A stretch of DNA of 64,000 nt, from assembly GCF_905475395.1 (NCBI RefSeq), contig NC_058338.1, positions 2,295,001 to 2,359,000 of the forward strand, given 5' to 3'. This DNA comes from Chrysoperla carnea (lineage: Eukaryota > Arthropoda > Insecta > Neuroptera > Chrysopidae). The translations under genes and the position numbers were made by a program. Each line of letters opens with the position of its first letter. Positions within the stretch are counted from its first letter, which is position 1. The notes under the pieces were generated by a model. It was not told the origin of the DNA. It saw nothing but the letters and a program-made list of their open reading frames with translations, and made no database searches. Below are positions 10,232-25,200 of this stretch, in pieces.

Positions 10232-13200
10232 GTAACGTAATATTTTATATTTATTTAATGTGTAAAACACGGGAATTTGTTTTTTTTCAACTTTGTAAGC
10301 TTTCCATTTCTTTGCGTCACGCGTAAATCGTCAGGTTATTGAAATATAAACTTTTTAGCGTGTAATTAACTTATCGATTTTTTTTTACTAATCTGATCGT
10401 CTGTCCTACGCGCATGAGCTTCAAAAAATTTGCATTATAACGAAAATTTATCACAGATTCTGCTTATGCAAAAAAAAAAAAAAAAACATTACCTTACGGC
10501 GCTTTCCAAAAAGAAAACATAGGAAAACTTTGGTTTTTATCGCTTTTTCGATATTTTAGAGCGTTTTTTTACATTTACGTTATACAAATTGCCTAATTGA
10601 TTAGTCACGTGACAGCCTTTAAAAAGAATATTGGATTTTTAGATGGCCACATATGGATTACAAATGGGCATTACCAGAACAAATGGCACAAGCTGGTTTC
10701 TACCATCAACCAAATAGTTCTGGTGATGATCGTGCAATGTGTTTCACGTGTGCAGTGTGTTTAGTATGTTGGGAACGAACAGATGAACCATGGAGTGAAC
10801 ATGAAAGACATTCACCAAGTTGTCCATTCGTTAAAGGTGAATACACACAAAACGTTCCATTATCTGTTACATATGCAACGGTACCCGCTGTAGATGTTAC
10901 GAATCTATTGACGACATCGTCAAATCATCAAACATCATCATCACCACCACCATGTACAGATGTTACAATTATATCGCAAACAAATGTACAAGATATGATT
11001 GCGTTTGGGCATAAAAATGGAATGGTAACGGTTTACAATATTAGTGGAAAATTAAAGCGAACGCATTGTTTTTATGTCACACAATATGATACAATTACGG
11101 CTGTTACATCAAGTATTCAACCATCGTCTGGAACCAATCAACAAGTGGGAACAACGGGTGTAGCTGGGACAACAACCACCATCGCTACAGAAAATTCACA
11201 TAATATTTTATTAAAACGAGGTAAGATCTTATTCCTAACACTCGAACTAAAAAAAAAAGGGATGTGTGTGTACTTTATTTCTTCGAATATTTGTATTTTT
11301 GGAATAAAATGAATATTTTAAATTTCAGATAACATAACGTTAACATCTCTATGTGTGGTCGGTGATAAACTAACACGAAATTCACGTGGAGGAAACACGA
11401 AAACAACATCATCACACGATAAAAATATTATCAATAACTCCACATCAATACAAACAAAAAATGTATCGAAATTACGTCCATCAATAATATGCGGTATCAC
11501 TGTAGTACATTCATCATCTACGGCGGCTACTACATCACCTAGTGATCAAGATACAACAAAACCGAACAAATCTTTATATTTAGTTGTTTACGATTTTCAA
11601 TATAAATCAGCAGCGAGTGCTTCATCACCAGAACAAATCATTGCAACAGGTGGTGGTACAACTACATCATCACCAGCAGTAGCTGGTGATTCAACTCCAT
11701 ATGAATATCTAATTAAACAGTGTAATGATATTCTAACGACGAAAATATGTGACATCGAGGATAAAACAAAAGAAACTACTGAACCTTTTGTTGTTTGTAA
11801 TGATCTTTCACCGAAGAGCTATCAGAATTTGATACCAACGTCAGATGATAAAATATTTTTACCACCTGACGATAAATTTACAATGAGTGATGTGAAATCA
11901 CTATGTCCAGGTAAGATATCGTTTACCTTTTTGTTTACTTATAAATTTAAGTAAGGTATGCTATGTCCGTCAATTTATTGTCAGTTTCAAACAATAGATG
12001 GTATGTTGGCCCGAAGTGTGGTCTGACTATATGAAGAGATGCTGATCAAGGACAGATCTAGACACCTTTCAGAATGACGATTAAGAAACAGTCACATATT
12101 GACCAAAAGAAATCGATTTCTTTATTCTATGTCCATAAACTCCTGCACCAGATACTTCTCTGGCCCTTAGAAAGAAGTCTTAGGGCTGCTTAAAATAAAT
12201 AATAATAATTACATCTAAAAAATGTGTGTTCCGTTAGGTCCACCTGGAGATTCACATGGTAATGGTCCAAGAATATGTAACGATGACGATTTATTAGATA
12301 CCACTTACATTGACTACACTTTTACAAACGGTGGAGGAGATGATCAATTATTAGATGATGACGATGAAGAAGATGATGATAGTCGAACCCCCGTTGAAGA
12401 TGATTACGATGAAGAAGCAACAACGACACAACCACATCAAAAATATATCTCCGATCATATCACAGAGATGAAATTAAAAGGGGAACAAAAGTTATTAACC
12501 TATTCACATGCTGTCCAATGTATACGAATCGATGTCGACGATGAGAATCTAGAAATCGTCGAAATTATCCCTATCAAAAGTACTGGGAGTCATATTTTAG
12601 TAATCTTACGTAATGTTAATGAAAAACAATTAATTGATGGTAAATGTATTTTATTGATATATTCATTAAATTTTACGGCAACTTCGTCAACACCACGTGG
12701 TGATTTAGTTAAAATTGATGAAGTACCAATCTTACGTAAAGAATTATTAAGTATGGAGGAACCAGAGGAATTAATTATTTTACCACAATGTTTTGATGGT
12801 CATGATACCAATCATTTTACAATATCACAAGCACCTGGTGCACCATCTACAGGTGGTTCTATGAATGCGGCTCAATCACAAATAAATGGTTTAGCTGCTA
12901 TGGTATGTGTGGATGGATGTGTTCGATTATTGGACTTGTCTACGTTGAGTATTGTTTCTGAGGCAAAAACTCCTGGAGCACGATATGTATCGTTAACTTA
13001 TTGTAATAGTAAGTATTGTTTTTCATTTAAATTATGGAGGTGGTAGATGAGGCAGTGTCCGATTAGGGAGTATCTTGGCAGGCTCACTTGAAAGGGGTGT
13101 TTGAGACGACCCCTCTCGTCTTAACGAACTCGCTGTTTGGTTCCATTTAACGCCAGAGTGGCTCGGTTCCCAAATCAGGCGTCAATTCGATCACTAGATT

Positions 13201-16200
13201 TTACTCCTCGATATTTATTTCATATCCGGTGCTGTAAAAAGAAGTAAACTCCAAAAATAAAAGTGTAAAACTTGTATTTAAAGGTTTGGAACGATTATGC
13301 GTATCAACGGAATCTGGTCCATTACATTTCTATGCAATTATGGGTCATGATACGGAATTTATTGAAGAAAAGGACGATGATGAATATATAACTAATAACA
13401 ATTCTACGATAACATCCACAAAACCATTATCATCGTCTGGTGATGTCAATGTTAACGATAATAGTATTCAAGATAATATTGATGGATTAAATCGAGATCA
13501 ACAACAACAACAAAGAGCTAGTGTTAATTGTACATCAACTATTGATTCTCAACAACGAAATTCATCATCTTCAGAAGTACCTGCATCAAATAATAGTAAT
13601 GGTGGTCAGCAGCCACCACCATATCCAACATATCCACAGGAGAAAATGGATAGTGAGACATTGTTATTGATTGCATCCAAAACTGGTGATGTTGCGAAAT
13701 TTAAGTAAGTCCAGCTTTCAAATAATTTTGTTTGTTTGTATTTCAAAATGCTAATTTTAGCGTGGCGTATGTGATTTAAACATTAAATTTAATGAAATTT
13801 ATGTTTCAGTGAGATGTTAAATTGTCGTACAACATTAACAGTTAAAGAATTAAAATTGTTACATTATTTTTGTGAATTTGATACAACTTGTGCTACATAT
13901 TGTGCGGTATTACCAACATGTTGGAGTGAAATGCAACAATGTCAACGAAAATCTACACAACATATGCAGGTAAATAATAATATTATTTGAGAGATTACTT
14001 TTAGAACACCTTGTATTTCCTTAATTATATATATTTTAGAATACAAATGATATAAATCAACAACATACAAATCGAATATGGCGTTTACAAACGGATTCAA
14101 CGACATGGGATGAACATGTTATAGAATTAACATTACCATGGAGTGCATGTATTGGACATGTAGATTTACAATTCTCATTACATCAGCCATGTCCATCATT
14201 ACCAAATATACAGGTAAGTTTACAATCAAAAATGTGGCTTTGTCAGTTTTGGTTGATATAGAGCTGCGTGAGTATATTACCGGGACATTCAAATTGGTAT
14301 TTGTATGGAGACATTTTAGACGGTTCTTATATTATTGATAAAATTTATCTTTTTAGAGGCTCAGTCATCCAGGCACCAAATCCAATAAAAGTGGTTTGTT
14401 TTTTCTATAAAGACAATTTTTGTTCGAATTAAATGAACAAACGCACAAAATGGTCGCTTTTCTCTATCAATTACTGTCTATTCAGTTTACAAAAAAAGTC
14501 TCAAACAAAAAATATTTCCGTATTTCAACAACAACAATAAGCGCTACAGCCCGACGTGGGCCTTGGCCTCCTCCACAATGCGCCTCCAGACGTTTCGGTC
14601 CTGGGTCTTGGTTCCCCATCCAGTGACTCGCATTGTCCTCAAATCATCCAGCATCTGGCCCATCCATCTGAGCCTTGGTCTTCCTCTCTTCCTGGTAGCA
14701 TAGATCTTGGCGTTAAGTATCTTTTTCGGCATCCTGGCGTCTTTCATTCTCTGGACGTGCCCAAACCAACGAAGTCTTTGGGATTTAATGAACTTAACAG
14801 TATCTTCACCGTCCAGGATTTCTAATATCTAGCTGTTGTTCTGGATACGCCATTCTGTCTCATTAATTTGTACCGCTCCATAGATTCTTCTGATTATTTT
14901 CCGTTTGAACCTTCTTATCTTCTCCTGATCTGTTTGTGTATTTATAACTGTCTAATTTAAAGCGTTCATTTAATGTTTGTCAGATATAAATCAAAATGAG
15001 GTTTTAATTTAAAGTGAAAACTTTAATCGAATTCGATGCCGATATAAGATGTGCGCCTTTGAAATTAACATTTTTCTTTTAAAACATTTTCCTCGATTCA
15101 ATTTATTTATCGAGCTTAAAGCATATGAACTTAAAAAAGACACTCTGTATATTAAATTGACACGTTGTATATTCTCTCGCCTATTTTTTTATGATAACTT
15201 TTTTAATTTGTTTTTGAAAATGGTAATTAATGATTATTTTATAGGTGACGTTACTAAAACAACATGCATCTGGAATTGGACACAAAAAAATCAAAACAAA
15301 ACGTAAATTATTCACATTGTCACCGTTAACACCTGTCGACGATAGTATCGAATTTTTCTACGATCGTGACAGTGAAACAAATCAAGAAGAAGGTGGTACA
15401 AACCCAAGTAATACAAAAACAAAAACTACAAACTCACCACTATCACGAGTATCTAATACAACAACGACGACAACGACAACATCATCATCATCTTCAACAA
15501 CACCTGGTGGTGCTGGTCAAACAATACAAAATCCTGTATTAACCGATGAATATCTACAAACTCATAATGTTGATATCCTAGCGGGACCAGTTACATTGTC
15601 GTCATGTTTGGATTTAACCGAACATAATGGTACAGTCACTTTAACTAGTCCGAAATTATTAAAAGCACGTGGGAGGACATTGTTAATACATATTAAAGCA
15701 TTGTTAGATCCATCAAAAGATATACATTCAAATAATACGACGAATAGTAGTGGGAATGGAGAACGAAGTACAACGTTGAATAGTACGACCAAAGATAAAT
15801 TAAGTGATAAGATTATTGGTAAGTAAAAACATTCAATAACGATGGCTCGGAAAAAACGGGAATTATTGAATTGTCACGTTTTTTTTTTTTTTTTTTTTTT
15901 GTAAACAGGTTCTGTGTCTTCATTAAGTGATCGCTTGACAAATTCAACGACACATCGAAAAGTAATGGAATCGTATATTGGATGCGATTGGTTACATGAA
16001 ATATCATTTTCAATTCGTACAATGAAACAAACTTCATTACCAAATGAAAGGTAAGCTAATTTTTATAAATTTTTATAAAGAGTGGTTGTCCTGGGGTGGG
16101 ACACACTTAGAATGGGTTGGCCCATCCCTGGCCACTACTCCATGAACCATTTGGAGCTGTTTAAGAACAGCAGGAGGGCTTTGACGTCGACTGACTTTAG

Positions 16201-19200
16201 GTCGGAGAGGTCGTCAAAGAGAGGCTGGCTCAAGTAAGTCCATCTCCTCATAACAAGAGCTGGGCAGTGACAGAGAAGATGAGACATTGTCTCCTCCTCG
16301 TTACCACTGTGACAGCTCCTGCAGTAGTTGTGATACACTGTTAGGCCTAAGCGTTCAGCATGCTTGCCGCCCAGCCAGTGTCCTGTGATAGCCGCAACAA
16401 TTTTGCGAACAGAGGCTCTTGGAAGTGATATGAGAACTTCGGAACGCCTGCGATTGTACTCAGACCATATCTGTCTTGTAGTACCACAAGTACGTTCTTC
16501 CCTCCATCTAAGATTGGCCTTTTTCAGAATATCTTCTTTCAGGAGTAACTTGCAGTTCGCAAATGGAACTCCCGGGTATTTATTGATGCTTGTGTCTGGC
16601 AGCATTGTGCCGTTTCTGGCAAGCTGGTCGGCCTCACAATTTCCTTTAATGTCCCTGTGTCCCGGTACTCATATCAGGTTTACATTCATTTGTACCGCCA
16701 GCTCATTTAAGGACGTACGGCAGTCCTGTGCTACCTTTGACGTTAGATCGCACTTAATTAAATCAGTAATCAAAGACCACGCCAGACTAATAAGATAAAA
16801 TTTTAAAATTTAGATACGAATTGAACTCTTTTTTTTATTATTTTTGTTTCAGACAACAACGGATTGTTTTATTAGAATCAAATCATTTAATAACATTATT
16901 ATGTGAAGCTGCATGTTGTAATAAAACAAATACAGATGAACAATTAAAACAACAACAAAGTGGTTCTAAAAACAGTTCCAACAACAACAATACCAATACT
17001 AATAATAATAATAATAATAAACGTTTAATACAATCATTAAGTTTGGATATATTAAAATGGATTAGTACATTACGTTTAGGATATTTTAAATCAGAATTAG
17101 GTGTAACATTATTACATCATATTAAACAACATTTACATCAATTAATATTATCATGTATTATTTATGGAACGAGAACTATTGCACATAAATTAACAACATT
17201 ACTTATTATTTGTATTGAGTAAGTATTAGTTCAAAGTATCAAAAATAATAAAAGTACTTCAAAATGTTGATTTTGTTAATAAAAAGCCACCAAAAATTTG
17301 TTTCGGAAAAATACACACGCTTTCTTGCCAAAAACTTAAATTAAATTTTAAACCTTTTTAAACTTTCAAAAACGCGGGCATCCAATTTGATGACGTAATA
17401 TGGGTATCACTATACGAAACAATTCAAATAAGTTTGACAGATATATTCATAGACATCTGATTATAATAAATATAAATACTTATTATCTATGGATATATTA
17501 TACCCAGCTGTCTACACTGAACTAACTGATGGTCTATGACTCATACCGCTATGAGATCACAGAAGGGCTTGCCCGCGTTTTAGATCACGTGATATACAGT
17601 TTAAAAATTACGATTTTTAATTTTAATATTATAAAAGAAAAATGTGCTTTTATGACTCAAAATTAGAATATTTAAATTTATTTTTACATAAATTTTAACT
17701 TTTTTTAAATTTCATGATTTATTTCTGACTAACGATAATACCTTATTGGAAAAGGGCGAACATAAAGGGCGGGGTTTTGTCTACCATTACTGAAAATGAT
17801 TCTCCCCACACCCCCTTTACGTAATAACAATCTGAATAAATAAATTTTTTGTTGATTGTAGCAATGGTCGAGCAATGTTAAATCCATTAATATCACAAGA
17901 GTTTGATACCGCTGTATTGTTATCATTGTTACGTGCATCGAATGCATTAGGACATATACAATCATCATCAGCGTTACGTTGGTACACGATGTTGTTACAA
18001 CATGTAATTACCGTTCAAACAATTACAATCAAGAGTACATACACGTTAGCGTTGGAATGTTTATCATTGGTTTGTAAGATAGCTAAACAATTACAAACAC
18101 GCTCGAATCCATATCATCAGCTATTACGAAGCAGGTAAGTCTTTATTCATTTTCACTGGCTCAGATTTAACTCTTCGTCCATAGTGGAAATTTCACGCGA
18201 TGGATGAAGGGAGTTGAGCACATCTACACCCCCATTCATCTATTGATTGAAATGATCATTTTGTTGTACAGATTTGGTTTATATGGTATGCCATTCGAAC
18301 CAGAACTTTTAGATATTGAACCACCGGTATTTCATAAATCAAGTAGCTATCCAGTAACATTTGCTACAGTTGTCACTGGTGATTTATTTCCACAAGCATC
18401 GTCATCATCCAACAATAATAATAATAATGGTAGTGGAGGTAGTTGTTTAGTTGGTAATGGAGCAACTGGTATTAATGGTGTACATGCTGTTAATTCTACA
18501 ACCGATCAATTTGATATTAAAAATTTATTTTTTATCTCTGGTAAGTTTATTTATTATTATCCAAGTTGGGAGGGAAGGGTGGTAATTATTAAGGAATATA
18601 ATTGAATAGGATTCAATTTCTCAAACAGGTTCCTCAAACAATAACAATCACACAACAACGCTACAAGAAAATAATAAAAATTCATCTGGTACAACATCTC
18701 CAGGAACCAATGGAATTGCTTCAAATAATACTAATAACGGTATAACAAAATGTCGTGGTTTAATTACCAATAATTATCTAAAAGGTTTACTTGAAACGGA
18801 ACCATTACATTATGTGTGTGCATCCGCATCAGAAGGGACACGTATTGAGAAATTAATTGAAAATAATAATTCCAATCAAACTACATTGAATTCAACAACT
18901 TTGTTAAATGGTAACACAACAGCTGCTGCAGCTGCAGCGGCCGCTGCTGCTAATATGTATGTATCGAATAAAGTAACGAATTCAACGTCGTCTGCGTCGG
19001 CTAGTGGTGTTGATAGCAATAATACATTCTCTAAATATATCAATGATGAGTTTTTTAATTCATCATTTCCAAAATTAAATGATGATTTATCAATTGGACC
19101 ACAGAAATTGTCAAAAGTAAGTAATTCCGTTTTTTTTCCATATCATTTAGTATCTAAGAAGCCGCACATATATACAAGGTGGACCATTTTAACACTATAG

Positions 19201-22200
19201 TATGTCGCATTTAAGATGAAGACACCCTCTTGTTTTTCGTTATTTATAGGAATATCGATTTGAAATTTTCCAGTCATATTTTTTAAGATACTTGACTTTA
19301 AATTTAGCCTACTGCAAATTAGGGCAAATAGGACCGATTCTTAATATTTTGCCTAGTGTTAGAGATGGTTAGAGATATCGAAAAAACTGTTAGAAAAAAT
19401 TGCATAGAATATTTTTGTATATTCATTTTTATAACCAGATTGCTGCAGGTGCAAATAACCCGTGTAGAGGTTTTTCATCGTCCTCCATACAAGCCCCCAA
19501 TTCAACTGTGCTCTCGATTGAGGCGAGTACAATTCTACCTGTGGCCTATCGCATACCCTGAACAAAGTCCCAGTAATCAAAATGGGCTTGTCGTAACCAT
19601 TCCTTGATTCGGTAAATTGCAGAGTATTTTTCTATGGGAATGAGAGGTCCAGGTGAAAGGGACGTTTGATACTACCCTTCTCGTACCAATGAGTCTACTG
19701 CTTCATTCTTTTTATCGCCAGAGTGGCTCGGTACCCAGATTTGTATTTGTAGAACTGAAAATTTTTTGTTCCAATGAAAGTATTCTCATTTTAATTTTTT
19801 ACTTTTGCAGTTTCTTTCTAAATTAAAAATCGAACAAGAAGATGGACAAATTGTTTATATCAATGATGTGATTGATAAGAATCTATTAAATACAAAAACA
19901 TCTGTTGATACATCGGATTCTCTTGGTCTAAATAAATTATTAGCTCCATTTGAATCAAAATACACATCATCCTCTGCGACAGATGATGATACAATCGAAT
20001 CATCTTCAATCGTTTTTAACATGAATTCATTAAATCCATGGACAAATCAACAACAAACCTCCACAATAACCCAACCATCATCTACAACACAACAACCATC
20101 AACCAAACCAAAACCACCACCACCACCGCCACCACCACTTAGTGAAAAGAAATACAACAATCATACTCCCATAGCTTGGCAACAGTTGTTATTAACTCCA
20201 GCCCAACATATACTTGTAATCGAACGAATGCATTCGGGAGCTCGACGTTATGTTACCCTAGACTTTGGTGCTCCTATATTATTAACAGATTTACTTATAC
20301 CAGCTTGTAGTGATTTAGTTTCGTTGTGTATCGATGTCTGGTTACATAGCGAAGATATCGATAGTGTACGTTTAGTTGTTAGTTCGGATATCGGTAGCAA
20401 GAATCTCGTTTTAAGCGATTTACAACCGTCTCCGCTGTGTCGATACATGAAAATCACGATAATTGGACGTTATGGCATGTCTACAACTCGTTGTAAAATT
20501 CCAATTGGGAATTTTTATGGACATATGATTGTACTTCCAGAAGATGTTGTCGAAGAATGTAATTCCATCATCCCCGATCAATATGAAATCAATATTCAAA
20601 ATAATTATCTTCTACAATTATTAGAAGATATCAACTGTCGTTATACATTATCCTGTTCGAAACTTCGAGATTTATTAGATCCATATTTATTAATCGATGA
20701 TGATAACAATATGTATAATTATCTTAAAATTAAATCAGATAAATTTAAAATGGTATCATCTGGTGGTGGTGCAGGAGTTACAAATAACAATAATTTCCAG
20801 GAAACAAATAAAATTTTAAATATTTATAATGAATGCGTTAATTATCAACAACAGTTGAATATTGTACGAAATATTATTAAACGTTTAAATAATACAACCT
20901 GGACATCATCGTCAGAGGACGATAGTTTATCGATTGCAAGTACAGATAAATTAATTAAAATTAGTGAGAATTTATTAGAAATTATTTTAACAATTGTTTA
21001 CGAAATGAACGATAATTTACCACAAGTTCCAACACAATTATTTCAATATTTTAATTATGAAATGAGTCAAGAGCTATTTTATTATCTTTGTGTTCCCGCT
21101 CACAACGTAAAAATCCAGTTAAGTGTTGTTACCCTATTGATACGAATGTGTGGATCTCAACCATGGTGGGGGAAGTTTTTAAATGATACATTTTATACTT
21201 TATATTCACAACAAAATCGTGATATATTCCCACAAGATCGTATTTTTATTCTATTTGTTTATCTATGTCGAAAAACATTGCTATCATCGACGACGAATAT
21301 TAATCGTTCAATAATTCTCGATCCAATTCTATTTAGTTTATGTTATTTATTACAATCATTTAATAAGAATTCACCAGGTCATCATGATGGTGGCGGTGGT
21401 TTATTGTTAGCATCGAAAACTGATTTAACATTAATCGGTTGGTTTTTATTATATTTAACACTTAGTTTGGATTCGATTAAATTCGATGGTTCTACGGGAT
21501 TGATTATTAGTTCACGTTGGGATTGGTTAACAGTGGAATCAACACAAAAATATTCACAACAAAATTCACAACGAATGAATTCAACAAATATGGTTGCTGA
21601 TGGTTATCGTAAAAAATTACATAATCGATTCTTACATTACAAACAGCAATTAGATAATCTTGATTATACACAAAAAGCGGTTAATGCATCCACACATGCG
21701 TTATCAGCGATGTCAACGCATGCGGTACATTTAACAATGAAGCTAGAGCAAGCGTTAAAACAACATGAGCATTTTTTTAAGAAAATTAAACAATATTCGA
21801 CGAGTTCGACGACGAATTGTGATAGTAAACGTTTTAAACAGTACTTGGATAGTAAGAAAACACCGCGAGAGGAAAAATTTTCGACTCCGAATACAAGTAA
21901 TTTAAATAATAATTTAAATAAAGATCATTGTTTGAATTTATGTCGAGGATTGGTGAATTTAATTTTAAATTTAGATTGTTCGTGTAATTTCGATATCTTT
22001 CTACTTTCATGTAAGACAATCGCACGATTAATTATCACAACAAAACCGTTTATAACATTATCCGATATTTTAACCGCTGATCAACTAATAAAATTACTTC
22101 GAATATCGATCCATTATTCGGGAACAAATCAATGGATTACCCATGCGATTATCTGTTTGCTACAAGATATCTTGGAATGTGATAAATATAAAGCACAAAA

Positions 22201-25200
22201 AAGTTCAACGATTAAAAATAAAGTATCCGCTACGTCGTCGTCAATTGTTATTGATGATTTAGCAACGGATAATTGGTCGAATACAACCGATGATAATGCT
22301 GGAGGAGGTAGTGTTGTGGGGGGAGGTACTTCGACAACGAATCAAGATATTATCGATTTGGATGATTTTATGCAAATGTCATTGGAACAAGATATTATGG
22401 ATTCACAACAAACGGTTCAACAACAATCGAATACAACAATTAATAATACAAATACGATTACAGTACCGTTACCATCGTTGCCCGAATCCGATGATTCTGA
22501 TTTGGATGATGCGTTAGATGATATTTTAGAGAAGAAAGTATGTAAGAAATCATCGATTGAACATGGAAATAAGTTTGGCTTGTCACCAATGTCCAGGTAA
22601 ATAATCCAAAATTATATACAGAGTGAGTCATTTTTAACCCCCCGAACTAAAAAAAGGGGTGTTATAAGTTTGACCTCTATGTCTGTGTGTCCACTTTCAA
22701 TCCTTTGACTTACTGGATTGATGCTAGTTCCCAATAATAATAAGTTTTCTCTAAATTTTAATTCAAAAATGACATTTTATTTTCACAGTATATCAACAGC
22801 AACGGATGCACGTTTAGAAATTGGTTTAGATTGTAAACCAGAAATCACGTTACGTCGTCTAACAATGTACTCCTCATATTATTTACCTGCAGCGGTTTGT
22901 GGTCCATTAGCTGCACCCCCATCTCAATCAAGTAGTCCATCATCCGATCCTAAAGATAATCTAGGTAGTAGCAGCACTACTAGTTCTAGTTCTAGTACTT
23001 CTTCAACATCGTCATCGTCAGCATCATCTTCTTCATCTGTACCAGTGTATACAGAAGTATGGCCTGAAGAATTAATGATACCATGGGAGTTTGAATCAGA
23101 TGGCGAACGTAATACCAGTGTTGATATCTTGACCAAATGTTTTAATACACTTATTTCAGATTTTGAATATAATGTAAGTATTCCTTCAGGATTTATATTA
23201 ATTGTTCTCAAATTGTTATGTATTCCTGTAGTCTGTAAAAATAGTAGGATGTCTAGCGGTCCTTGAAAACCTGGAAATGTACTTTGTTTTACAGCAGTTT
23301 CTGCTGGTCTTAAAAAGCTCCAAATGATTCTTGGAGTAGTAGTTGGGGATAGGCCAACCCTTTTTTCGAAATCTCAACAGACCTTAATCTAACCCTTGAT
23401 CTTTTACAGATGTCCGTATCATCTTTAGAACAAGTGCTTCAATTATGGATCACAATGAGTGTATTCTTATCTGAACAAAATGGAAGTAATCAACAGTCTT
23501 CGTCATTAAATTGTAACAACAATAATATCTCATCGATGAACTCATCAGTGATACCTGGTTTAACAATATCACCACAATCAATCAGTCAAGTGATTAAATC
23601 GATAAGTATATTACCATCGGTATCGTTACGTGCATGGACATTTACATTCCAATTTTTAACGTTATCATCAAATTTACCATATGTGCCATTATCAACGACC
23701 ACCAGTGCATCATCTACAGAGAGTCACAGTCATACAACAACAAATGATTTAGAACAATCGTTAAATGGTTTTGCTACACATATTATTCAGGATCAAAGAT
23801 TTTATCATATGTTGTTAAGATTCTTCTCTGGCCATGGAATTGTTTTATCTGATAAACGATTGGTAAGTTTTTGTTTCGATTTTTTCTGAAACTTGTAGCC
23901 TAATAAAAAAATTTGTTGTTACAGTGTGGACCAACAATATGTCAAACATTACATGAATTATTGTTACGTTTACAAATTCGTTCCGATGTGGTGACACCGT
24001 CCAGTCGTTTAGGAAATGAATTAAAGAATATTTTATTAAAATTATTAAATGAAATGATTGAACCAAATATTGGTTCAATAGCAATACAACATGGACCATT
24101 AGATGCACAATTGGAATTTATACAAACATTATTACATTTAGATTTTAAATTCAGTCATTTACATCTTATTGAGAATATTATTCAAAATTTAGGTAAGTTA
24201 TCTGTCTGCTGTCTATTAGGGAATATTCATGAACTTTAAATTTGATTCAAATATTTTTCTTCCGTAACTTTAATAACTGGACATTTCAACTAAACCATTA
24301 TTTTAAGTAATTAATATCTTTTTAATTACTTAAAATTAATTAATAAAAGTACAAATTCAATGAGGGCATTTAAATATTTCTAAAACGGAAATTCAAATTT
24401 GTATACGGACGTGATATCATAGTACGGGCTTGTCAAATTTGTTGACATACTATATGATATTAATTACTTACATTTTATATGGTATTTCATTAAATTATAT
24501 TATTCTACGGCTTTTTATTAGAAAACTTAATAATAACAAGTGTAAATTATACATTGAACTGTCACCAATTGGACAGATCACGTACTTATACGTCATCAAC
24601 AGAGAGCGCCAAAAAACTGCGTTTAAATATCTCAAAATTATAATGTATTTTAAATATTTGTTTACACTTAAATACAGCATTTTTAAGCAGTATTTATATT
24701 TTTTACTTTGTTATAATGGTGTAAACAATGAATTAAGAATATTAAAAAAGAAATACATGAATATTCCCTTTTGCAAAGATTCCTATCACGATTTTTATAA
24801 TGAAATTAAATCGGTAAATTTGATTGTTTTTTTAGGTATATTAGTACATAATTACATGTCTAAGAATGATACAGTGAGAGTAGTAAGTTTAGCTGAATTA
24901 GGTAATAACTCACAAACACATAATTTTGGTAATCTATTTTCATCTGTGTTGGGAACAAGTTCTAATAAACATGGTAAACCTGCTACCTATGATCAGTTAA
25001 TTGTATCATTGTTAAAATTAGCTACAAAGTAAGTATTATTTAAACATGTTTTTTAGCGAAATTTTTATCTTTATCGAACTTATTATAATATAGAATAAAT
25101 TTGATTATAGACTAATTCAAATACCTCTACCATCGTCTTCAACGGAAAATGAAGAAATCAAAGAAACTAATATACCTGAAGAAATTTATACGAACAGTAG

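Noticed and set aside
14556-14825. Plus-strand frame of 89 codons in intron 10
   Set aside because: Shadow of the antisense retrotransposon reading, which carries recognisable motifs.
16364-16798. Plus-strand frame of 144 codons in intron 12
   Set aside because: Shadow of the minus-strand retrotransposon zinc-knuckle frame.
24430-24835. Open frame continuous with BRUCE exon 21
   Set aside because: It is intron 20. The frame is chance in AT-rich DNA, and the acceptor at 24834-24835 gives the conserved exon start and correct phase.
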